From the NCBI GenBank assembly GCA_028695895.1, contig JAQVIE010000026.1, positions 1 to 9,667 on the forward strand: DNA of 9,667 nucleotides. The letters are read 5' to 3'. Under the pieces are notes generated by a model. It did no database searches and was not told where the DNA came from. It worked only from the letters and a program-made list of their open reading frames with translations. The stretch comes from Methanospirillum sp. (lineage in GTDB: Archaea; Halobacteriota; Methanomicrobia; Methanomicrobiales; Methanospirillaceae). Of this stretch, positions 4,675 to 9,667 are shown piece after piece. The position numbers and the translations under genes are program-made. The first letter of the stretch is position 1. Every line of letters starts with the position of its first letter.

Positions 4675-7257
4675 TTAGTTCCGGCGCATTACTAAGAATG
4701 CGACAGCACCAAGACCTGCAAGGGCAACCAGTGCACCAAATCCTGGGGACTGCTGGGTCGGCTCAGGGGTTGGTGGAACAGTGGTTGGCTCAGGGGTTGG
4801 TGGAACAGTGGTTGGCTCAGGGGTTGGCTCAGGAGTTGCCTCAGGAGTCTCAACTACAACAGGTGCAACGGTCGGGATTGCTCCGGCTTCAACAATGTTG
4901 AAGAGTGCAGTCTCGACTGTGTTGGTGGTTACACCAGAGATACGGACGATGAATTCATCCGGCTTGAAGGTGCTTGCATCAACGTTGAATACCCACTTGT
5001 TCAGACCATCGGTGCCCTGTTGAACCTTGACAGTTCCGGTTGCACCGCTGAATTCACCACTCTGTGACTTGTCGGTCGGCTTGAACGAGGATGAAGTTAC
5101 CTCGACAAGAAGATCGTTGTCGTCATACATGAGGTTGGTTGTACCGCTGATCTCGAACTTGGATCCTACAGCCTGCTCACCGATTGGGTTGATGGTGATC
5201 TTTGGCTCCTCAACGAGGAACTGCATCTTGGTGTAGGTATCATCGACCATTGGTGAGTTGATTGCCTGGATAAGAGCTTCTGCTGCGTCAGTTCCCTGAA
5301 GTGCTCCTGATCCACCTACCTTGAATATCTGGGAGTTCCTGATCGGGTAAGATCCATAGACGTACTGTGGCTCGAGTGGATTGTCCGGATAGATATCAAA
5401 CTCGTTGTTGTACATCGGGTGCTGGATAACGACGAAGTACTGCCCTGCATAGAGGGAGGAGGTGGTTGCACTCTTTATCTCGTGTTCGAATGACATGTCA
5501 TCGTTCACGGATTCGGTTGCGTAGAGAACTTTGTTCTTTCCAAGAATCCAGATTGCGACACCCTTGGACGGGTCGCCTTCTGCAGTACCACGGAGGTACA
5601 GCTTGTCACCCTTTGCGACAACGCTTGCAGATGCGGTTGCCTGGATGTATGGTTTCTTGACTACAAGTGATACGGTGTCGTACTGTGCATCGCTCAGGTG
5701 ATCCTTGTCACGTGGAGCGCTTACAGCGTATACGGTATAGGTTCCTGCATCAATCTCAAGGTTGGCGGTCTGCCACTTGAACTCGTAGGTGTCGTCATCC
5801 TGAACGTCAGCCTGGTCAAAGGATGCCGGCTGGTCATTGTTGACTTCCTTACGTGGAGATTTCAGCATTCCTCCCCTGGTCGGGAGGTTGGGTCCTGTAA
5901 TGTACAGGTAGGTAATGTCAGTCTCGGAGTTGGTACCGGAGAGTTTGACTTCCTCACCAAGGTAGTAGCTCTGGTCACCAGATGCGACGATGGTAACATC
6001 GCCCTTCTCTACCTTGACATCGACCTCATCAGACTTGTACTGGCTTCCGGATTTGCGTTCAACACGGATAGTGTACTTCTTGTCCTTTGTGTCCTTGGAA
6101 GATTTCCACTCTACAGTTCTGGTTCCACTGGAGCTAAGCTTTACAAGTGCGTAGAACTTGGTTCCATGGAATTCTGGGTCGTCGGGGACATCCTGCTTGA
6201 TGCTCTTCCCTGCTCCGCCCTCGTACTGGTACTTACCGATTTCGTATGGTCCTGCGGCTGCGTCCTGTTTGACGTCAACCTGTGAGGACAGGATCATCGG
6301 TGGCTGGTCATCAGGCTGGCCGGTCATTGAGCCGGTTCCCTTTGTCCAGACATAGTACTCAGCGTTCGGGACACCAGTGATGGTTACAGAGAAGGGGTTG
6401 CCACGGACTACTGTGTCCTTGTTGGCTTCGATCTTCACCTGGTCGGTGGCGATCTGAACACTCTTTACTGCAGAGATAGTCTTCCCGGTATAATCAGAAC
6501 CGTCTGGTGCGGTATACTGATCCTTCATTCCATTGGCATTACACTCTGCCCAGACGGTGTAGGTACCGGCTTTGTACATGCGGTTACCGTATTTGTCTTC
6601 GGCTGCAGTGTTCCATCCATCGTTGGATGCCGGCTCAGTGTGCTTGTTGTCAGGGGATACCCAGTACCAGAGCTGCTGGTTGACAGCAAGATTGGTCAGC
6701 GCAATTTCCTTACCGTTGTTTCCAATAAGGTTAGTGTAGACACCACCATCTGCACTCTTTACTTTGATCTTGAAGGGTGCATCTGCAGGCTGGAACCCTG
6801 GACGGGTGATGATGCTCTGCATATTGGTCTCAACGACAAAGTTTCCGTAGTTACCTACCGGAATTGCCTTGCCGGTGACGTCTTCATCTACAGATCCGTC
6901 CCAGATTTTAAGGTTCAGGGATGGTTCCTTAATATTGAAGGCGAGCGGGCCTTTTACGCTGCCATTCCACTGATACCAGTTGCCGGTCTTTCCGACGAAG
7001 ATATCAGGAGAAAGGTAAAATGACTGTGCATTGGTTACCTGCTGAATATCTGCAGGCTGCTCAGTCTCAGTGTTGGTACCTGGCTGCCACCATGCAATCT
7101 GGCTGGCTCCACCGGTTGCTGCAGAAACATCAAGTCCCTTTTCGCCAAGGAAGACTTCTCCTCCGGCCGGGATCTTGTTGATTGCTGCAGAAGCCGGAAG
7201 TGCAACAAGTGCAAGTGCAACAAGTGCCATCATGACAACTGCGAATTTTGCGTTCAT
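4675..7257 (-). CDS. S-layer-like surface protein with PGF-CTERM anchor
   Basis: This 860-residue secreted protein is probably a major cell-envelope component. A Sec signal peptide (MNAKFAVVMMALVALALVALPASA, about residues 1-24) is followed by a domain resembling DUF3821 of Methanomicrobiales surface proteins (about 26-235). Four beta-rich units then begin with related sequences: VKIEANKDTVVRGNPF (274), VTIVASGDQSYYLGEEV (421), IQATASASVVAKGDKL (538) and ITINPIGEQAVGSKF (687). A Thr/Pro/Glu stalk (about 791-835) spans the wall zone. The C-terminus has SPGF (837-840), a hydrophobic helix and RRN: the PGF-CTERM signal, which archaeosortase A is known to process in other archaea, with lipid attachment. 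Only one sequon (NGS, 98-100) is present. Expression is likely strong: consensus TATA box, about 110-nt structured leader, GGAGG at 7-nt spacing. Whether it is the S-layer/sheath lattice protein itself or an abundant surface glycoprotein cannot be decided here. Confidence 0.85.
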   Translation of the reverse strand: MNAKFAVVMMALVALALVALPASAAINKIPAGGEVFLGEKGLDVSAATGGASQIAWWQPGTNTETEQPADIQQVTNAQSFYLSPDIFVGKTGNWYQWNGSVKGPLAFNIKEPSLNLKIWDGSVDEDVTGKAIPVGNYGNFVVETNMQSIITRPGFQPADAPFKIKVKSADGGVYTNLIGNNGKEIALTNLAVNQQLWYWVSPDNKHTEPASNDGWNTAAEDKYGNRMYKAGTYTVWAECNANGMKDQYTAPDGSDYTGKTISAVKSVQIATDQVKIEANKDTVVRGNPFSVTITGVPNAEYYVWTKGTGSMTGQPDDQPPMILSSQVDVKQDAAAGPYEIGKYQYEGGAGKSIKQDVPDDPEFHGTKFYALVKLSSSGTRTVEWKSSKDTKDKKYTIRVERKSGSQYKSDEVDVKVEKGDVTIVASGDQSYYLGEEVKLSGTNSETDITYLYITGPNLPTRGGMLKSPRKEVNNDQPASFDQADVQDDDTYEFKWQTANLEIDAGTYTVYAVSAPRDKDHLSDAQYDTVSLVVKKPYIQATASASVVAKGDKLYLRGTAEGDPSKGVAIWILGKNKVLYATESVNDDMSFEHEIKSATTSSLYAGQYFVVIQHPMYNNEFDIYPDNPLEPQYVYGSYPIRNSQIFKVGGSGALQGTDAAEALIQAINSPMVDDTYTKMQFLVEEPKITINPIGEQAVGSKFEISGTTNLMYDDNDLLVEVTSSSFKPTDKSQSGEFSGATGTVKVQQGTDGLNKWVFNVDASTFKPDEFIVRISGVTTNTVETALFNIVEAGAIPTVAPVVVETPEATPEPTPEPTTVPPTPEPTTVPPTPEPTQQSPGFGALVALAGLGAVAFLVMRRN
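4761..4826 (-). repeat. 27-bp tandem repeat encoding the Pro/Thr/Glu stalk
   Basis: Two identical 27-bp units (4761-4787 and 4788-4814) are followed by a 12-bp partial third copy (4815-4826) and a 12-bp diverged copy. They encode the nine-residue unit TPEPTTVPP. The repeat is in frame, so copy-number change would lengthen or shorten the stalk without breaking the reading frame. Confidence 0.9.
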
Positions 7258-7264
7258 TACATGT

Positions 7265-7269
7265 CCTCC
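7265..7269 (-). promoter_or_regulatory. Strong Shine-Dalgarno of the S-layer-like gene
   Basis: GGAGG (minus) ends 7 bases before the ATG at 7257, ideal spacing. It is the only near-perfect ribosome binding site in the window and it fixes this start. A second ATG, in ATGTAATG, lies only 2 bases from the GGAGG and is followed at once by TAA, so it is not used as a gene start. Confidence 0.85.
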
Positions 7270-7344
7270 GAACTAATGTTCGATTAGCATCTATCCGCCG
7301 ATCAGCAATTGATTATTGTTGACTGTTCACCGGACAGATACCAT

Positions 7345-7366
7345 ATACTCCGAGAGATCGAAGTAT
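7345..7366 (-). other. Stem-loop at the predicted 5' end of the S-layer-like mRNA
   Basis: The minus-strand RNA AUACUUCGA-UCUC-UCGGAGUAU folds as a 9-bp stem with a 4-base loop. One pair is U-G. On the plus strand the same position is a C-A mismatch, so the structure is better as minus-strand RNA. Its outer base coincides with the start predicted from the TATA box 26 bp upstream. A role in mRNA stability is inferred. Confidence 0.55.
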
Positions 7367-7388
7367 GATTAGATATTTGTGAAATGCA

Positions 7389-7405
7389 TTTTATATCCTT
7401 TTTGG
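7389..7405 (-). promoter_or_regulatory. BRE/TATA promoter of the S-layer-like gene
   Basis: On the minus strand ATATAAAA (7389-7396) is directly preceded by the purine-rich CCAAAAAGG, a plausible BRE. This is the best archaeal TATA match in the window. With the usual 24-27 bp distance, transcription starts near 7366-7368, leaving a leader of about 110 nt. Confidence 0.7.
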
Positions 7406-7590
7406 TATAGATTTTTTTGAAAATGATAAATTGCGACTTTGTTTTTTCATATTCCCGATATTTCATAAGTATTACGGATCATTTTGCTTATCCGGAGAAA
7501 CAAAACTCTTTTAAATAACAACACTTCGTTTTTATTCGCGCATCAGGAACGATATGCCAGTCAGGTCCTGAAATATGATGTATTAGTAAT
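7406..7590. other. AT-rich intergenic DNA upstream of the S-layer-like gene; no gene seen
   Basis: No credible coding frame is present. Visible structures are T/A tracts at 7411-7418 and 7442-7447, an inverted repeat CGGAT/ATCCG (7475-7479 with 7490-7494, 10-base spacer), a TATA-like TTTTAAATAA (7509-7518) and a palindrome TCAGG-T-CCTGA (7561-7571). Any of these could be an operator or part of a small RNA gene, but none is convincing alone. Confidence 0.4.
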
Positions 7591-7600
7591 AATTATAAAT
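7591..7600 (+). promoter_or_regulatory. Box A/TATA element of tRNA-Gln
   Basis: AATTATAAAT is centred near 7596, about 31 bases before the mature 5' end of the tRNA, so transcription would start near 7621 with a short 5' leader, as is usual for archaeal tRNA genes. Confidence 0.55.
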
Positions 7601-7626
7601 GATAAGAAATAACATATAAAGGCTTC

Positions 7627-7699
7627 AGCCCGATAGTGTAGAGGTCAATCATATAAGGCTCTGGACCTTATGACAGCAGTTCGAATCTGCTTCGGGCTA
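7627..7699 (+). tRNA. tRNA-Gln (anticodon CTG)
   Basis: The acceptor is AGCCCGA/TCGGGCT (7627-7633 with 7692-7698), with discriminator A7699. The anticodon stem TAAGG/CCTTA closes loop CTCTGGA, giving CTG at 7661-7663, which reads CAG. The T-arm is AGCAG-TTCGAAT-CTGCT. The D-stem is weak, with a G-T pair and a T-T mismatch like that of tRNA-Arg in this window. No intron and no encoded CCA. The last three bases (CTA) are the complement of the fibrillarin TAG stop codon, so the two convergent genes overlap by 3 bp. Confidence 0.95.
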
Positions 7700-8311
7700 T
7701 TCATCTTTTTTTTGTGAAGAACGAATTCCCCATAAAGCCACATGACCTGACTGGTATGTATCAAGATTTATCACATTTATATCAATAATTCCTGCACGTT
7801 TTATCAATTTCAGGACTTCATCTGTCAATTCTTCCCTTTTTTTCTCAATTCCCATGGAAAAAAGCTTTAGAAAGAGGATAAAATGACCGTTCTGCTTTAG
7901 GAAGGACAGGTTCCGGATTGCAATATCTGCCTGATCACGTTGTGCAATGTCCTGAACCAGGATATCAACAGGTTCAACAAATGGGAGATATCTTTCCGGA
8001 TACCTGGCATCTTCGAATATTGGGATGATATTTGATCGTTCATATGCCAGCCGGATTAGATCCCTCACAGATCTTGGGGAGAACTCTACTGCATATACAA
8101 CTTCAGCATAATCTGAGAGGAATGAGACGGTTGATCCGGATGCAGCCCCAAGATAGAGGATGCTGGCATCTGTGACCGGTGGTTCACCATGAATATGGCA
8201 CAATGCTGCAACTTTGCTGTGGGCCGGGTCCCAGATGCGCATTCCATGGTAAACACGATCTCCAGGTAGTATTTTACCGGGAGAGAGCAGTTTTCCATCT
8301 TTCCAGATCAT
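7697..8311 (-). CDS. flpA: Fibrillarin-like rRNA/tRNA 2'-O-methyltransferase
   Basis: The protein has 204 residues. It is the SAM-dependent methyltransferase of the box C/D RNP, methylating ribose 2'-OH at sites chosen by guide RNAs in rRNA and tRNA, and it works with Nop5 and L7Ae. Visible motifs are RIWDPAHSK (25-33), SAM-binding motif I LYLGAASGSTVS (52-63), YAVEFSPRS (73-81), EDARYPERY (100-108) and VDILVQDIAQ (115-124). The catalytic tetrad is complete: Lys33, Asp121, Lys149 and His190. Length is slightly below the usual 210-230. The ATG at 8311 overlaps the nop5 stop (ATGA, 4 bp), so translation is probably coupled and no separate promoter is needed. The stop codon lies within the tRNA-Gln 3' end on the other strand. 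Identification is secure. Confidence 0.95.
   Translation of the reverse strand: MIWKDGKLLSPGKILPGDRVYHGMRIWDPAHSKVAALCHIHGEPPVTDASILYLGAASGSTVSFLSDYAEVVYAVEFSPRSVRDLIRLAYERSNIIPIFEDARYPERYLPFVEPVDILVQDIAQRDQADIAIRNLSFLKQNGHFILFLKLFSMGIEKKREELTDEVLKLIKRAGIIDINVINLDTYQSGHVALWGIRSSQKKDE
7706..7713 (+). terminator. Oligo-T terminator of tRNA-Gln
   Basis: A run of eight T begins 7 bases after the mature tRNA end, a typical archaeal tRNA terminator. On the opposite strand it supplies the AAA-rich codons of the fibrillarin C-terminal tail (QKKDE). Confidence 0.65.
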
Positions 8312-9207
8312 ACTTCTTTTCCTGCCATGGAAATTTTCCTGCCGGCTTTAATTATAAACTCTTCATCAGGAACTTTGCGAAAGTTGTCAATCCTTGCAGC
8401 AATAACCAGCTGACAGGCAAGAACCCTGCTGACTCTTCCACGAAACCGCCTTTTTGCATGCCGCACCCCTTTGTACTGGTATATAATTCCATGTTTCGGG
8501 GGATTTGTCCCACTTGTCAGATGGGTGAAAAGAGACGGGCCTGCTCCAAGAACCTGAAGTGATGCGGCTGGCATCTTTGCAAGATGATACCTGCTGCCGG
8601 CTTTTGCAAGAAGGCGGGCGCTTACCAGAGGGCCGCATAATGCAGACATGTTTGGCAGAATTTTTTCTGCATGTTCACGGACATTTTTTGAAATAATAGT
8701 CCGGGAGTCATGAAGTCTCTGGATACTTTTTGCAAGATGGCTTAATGGATGATCCCCGTCTCTTGCAATGGTATCGACAAGAGACCTGATATTTCTTTCA
8801 AAATCAGGGAGTCTGGCCGGGTGAAGTGCAATATAATAATCTTCTATCTTTTCAGACAGGCGGGATATTGACTGGTCTGTCTCGTCAAGGATCCTGACCA
8901 GGTGGATTAGAGCCATTTCATCTTTGTCACATCTATCCTCAAGGTCATGTATAGCAAGACCTATTGAGACATCTCTTAAAAGGGTGAGATACCTGTTTCT
9001 ATCGCAAACAATGCCGGCATTAACTGCATTATTAACAGCATTCTGCCATTCAGGAAGAGAGTGTAACTTAAAACCATCACGATGCTCCCGAATTGCCTTT
9101 ATGGTGCTTTGCCAGGCGTCGGAAGAGGGTGTCAGAGGTTCCCCGTCTTCCAGGCATAATTCGTACCAGAACCGCCTGTCATCCTGATTTTTTACCACTT
9201 GTGTCAA
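8308..9207 (-). CDS. nop5: Nop5 (Nop56/Nop58-like) box C/D RNP core protein
   Basis: The protein has 299 residues. Nop5 bridges fibrillarin to the L7Ae-bound guide RNA. The N-terminal part (about 1-105) should bind fibrillarin. A coiled-coil region (about 106-180) contains ISRLSEKIEDYYIALHP, matching the family's L-x-E-x-x-x-E-W-Y-x-x-H-F-P motif. The NOP domain (about 185-275) has NMSALCGPLVSARLLAKAG, MPAASLQVLGAG, PPKHGIIYQ and RGRVSRVLACQLVIAARID. The usual GAEKALF is GAGPSLF here. It is shorter than the roughly 400-residue Pyrococcus and Sulfolobus versions and lacks a long Lys-rich tail. The start is uncertain: TTG 9207 has GAGGG at 5-nt spacing, while GTG 9198 would suit a leaderless transcript from a TATA-like element at 9223-9229. 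The gene follows the TctA-like gene by 21 bp and overlaps fibrillarin by 4 bp. Confidence 0.93.
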   Translation of the reverse strand: MTQVVKNQDDRRFWYELCLEDGEPLTPSSDAWQSTIKAIREHRDGFKLHSLPEWQNAVNNAVNAGIVCDRNRYLTLLRDVSIGLAIHDLEDRCDKDEMALIHLVRILDETDQSISRLSEKIEDYYIALHPARLPDFERNIRSLVDTIARDGDHPLSHLAKSIQRLHDSRTIISKNVREHAEKILPNMSALCGPLVSARLLAKAGSRYHLAKMPAASLQVLGAGPSLFTHLTSGTNPPKHGIIYQYKGVRHAKRRFRGRVSRVLACQLVIAARIDNFRKVPDEEFIIKAGRKISMAGKEV

Positions 9208-9212
9208 TTGTA

Positions 9213-9217
9213 CCCTC
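9213..9217 (-). promoter_or_regulatory. Possible Shine-Dalgarno of nop5
   Basis: GAGGG (minus) lies 5 bases before TTG 9207 and is the main argument for that start. It is not a full match to GGAGGT. Confidence 0.4.
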
Positions 9218-9222
9218 TACCA

Positions 9223-9229
9223 CTTATAT
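9223..9229 (-). promoter_or_regulatory. Candidate TATA box for nop5-flpA
   Basis: ATATAAG (minus) sits at the very end of the upstream transporter gene, about 28 bases before GTG 9198 and 19 before TTG 9207. If used, it supports a leaderless start at GTG 9198; otherwise the genes are read from the transporter promoter. Confidence 0.3.
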
Positions 9230-9667
9230 CAGATTTGAATTCCAAATGAGAACAAAATTACCGGGATGGTCACAACTCCCATGCATGGAACTCTTGAGAC
9301 TTCTATCATCTCCGGCACCATCCCAAGTGCAGTTGAAAGCATGAGAATGACAAGACCAAACGGGCCGGTCATGACTCCGCACATCAGGACAAGAGCAATT
9401 GCAACAGCTGTGTTAAGGCGTGAACTGTTCAGCCCTGACAGGGAAGAGGCTGTTCCGGCCATAATGATTGTAATAAAATATGCACCAAGTGCTGCAACAG
9501 ATGCAATTGTAAGAAGGAAAAGGACAGGGGGAGTTTCAAACCCGGAGAATGCAACCATTATGCCATTTCTCATCCTTCCGATGGCGATGAAAACCGCAAT
9601 CCCGACAATGCTGTTTGCAAGGGTTGATGCACCGATTGCAGCAAGATAGTTCCTTCTTTCCTTGTCA
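9229..9667 (-). CDS. TctA/DUF112-like integral membrane transporter, C-terminal part (5' end outside the window)
   Basis: The minus-strand frame is open from the right edge to the stop at 9229-9231, giving about 145 residues; an ATG at 9573 is internal. The visible part is almost entirely membrane segments: ALGASTLANSIVGI-like helix (seen as AAIGASTLANSIVGIAVFIAIG), PPVLFLLTIASVAALGAYF, LNTAVAIALVLMCGVMTG, GLVILMLSTALGMVPEM and GVVTIPVILFSFGI. The G-A-S-T-x-A-N and LGMVPE-x-x-x-x-R-x-x-x-MGV patterns recall archaeal TctA-family proteins (COG1784-type), relatives of the membrane subunit of tripartite tricarboxylate transporters. The substrate is unknown, and archaeal members usually lack the other two subunits. 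nop5 starts 21 bp downstream. Family assignment is moderate because only the C-terminal portion is visible. Confidence 0.65.
   Translation of the reverse strand, partial: DKERRNYLAAIGASTLANSIVGIAVFIAIGRMRNGIMVAFSGFETPPVLFLLTIASVAALGAYFITIIMAGTASSLSGLNSSRLNTAVAIALVLMCGVMTGPFGLVILMLSTALGMVPEMIEVSRVPCMGVVTIPVILFSFGIQI

Larger units (their letters stand above)
7258..7366 (-). promoter_or_regulatory. Structured 5' untranslated leader of the S-layer-like gene
   Basis: Between the predicted transcription start (about 7366-7368) and the ATG at 7257 lie about 110 bases without an open frame. The leader starts with a 9-bp hairpin (7345-7366) and ends with a 5-bp CUAAU-CGAAC-AUUAG hairpin (7273-7287) placed 3 bases before GGAGG. 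The middle is AT-rich and mostly unstructured by eye. Extent depends on the predicted start. Confidence 0.5.

Noticed and set aside
5698..6285. A long plus-strand open frame antisense to the S-layer-like gene
   Set aside because: It has no start signal, its composition is that expected of the complement of a strongly biased gene, and it lies wholly within a well-supported minus-strand gene.
7262..7336. UGUCC in the leader complementary to GGACA next to the Shine-Dalgarno, a possible on/off switch
   Set aside because: Five bases of complementarity over about 70 nt is likely by chance and does not cover the GGAGG core.
7554..7571. Five-codon frame ATG-CCA-GTC-AGG-TCC-TGA preceded by AGGA and a TATA-like element
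   Set aside because: A frame this short with a partial ribosome site is expected by chance, and no gene follows that it could lead into except a tRNA.
1..9667. CRISPR array, insertion sequence, integrase or restriction/defence gene
   Set aside because: I found no regularly spaced repeats, no terminal inverted repeats around a transposase frame and no defence-type motifs. The two tRNA genes show no duplicated 3' ends that would mark integration sites.

Overview
The window is archaeal chromosome, most likely from a methanogen of the order Methanomicrobiales (Methanospirillum is my best guess; this is an inference). The support is an AMP phosphorylase of the archaeal type, a box C/D RNP pair (Nop5 and fibrillarin), a short archaeal dUTPase-family protein, an abundant surface protein ending in a PGF-CTERM sorting signal, TATA/BRE-like promoters instead of bacterial -35/-10 boxes, and two tRNA genes without an encoded CCA. 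No plasmid, phage, insertion sequence or CRISPR signal is visible.

Layout from left to right. (1) The 3' part of a plus-strand FtsZ/tubulin-family gene with a degenerate phosphate-binding loop runs from the window edge to 964. It converges on dut (995-1432, minus). (2) A 52-bp divergent spacer separates dut from tRNA-Arg(TCG) (1485-1556, plus). (3) A minus-strand block follows: the S-layer-like protein (4675-7257), then deoA (3040-4590), then a membrane-anchored protein of five tandem beta-sandwich-like repeats (about 1563-2987) that ends 6 bp from the tRNA-Arg 3' end. (4) About 370 bp of non-coding DNA (7258-7626) holds the surface-protein promoter and structured leader, and the promoter of tRNA-Gln(CTG) (7627-7699, plus). 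(5) A second minus-strand block holds the 3' end of a TctA-like membrane transporter (9229 to the right edge), nop5 (8308-9207) and fibrillarin (7697-8311). nop5 and fibrillarin overlap by 4 bp. The fibrillarin stop codon lies inside the last three bases of tRNA-Gln on the opposite strand.

How the genes work together. Nop5 and fibrillarin form the catalytic part of the box C/D 2'-O-methylation RNP, and their overlapping arrangement fits coupled translation. AMP phosphorylase feeds AMP ribose into ribose-1,5-bisphosphate, and dut controls dUTP; both are nucleotide housekeeping. The 860-residue surface protein and the repeat protein are cell-envelope components. The two tRNA genes each converge on a protein gene and appear to use T-tracts inside that gene's 3' end as terminators.

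I see no clear new multi-gene system. The most interesting signals are a 9-bp hairpin placed almost exactly at the predicted 5' end of the surface-protein mRNA, the FtsZ-like protein lacking the GTGTG signature, and the tRNA terminators embedded in antisense basic C-terminal tails.
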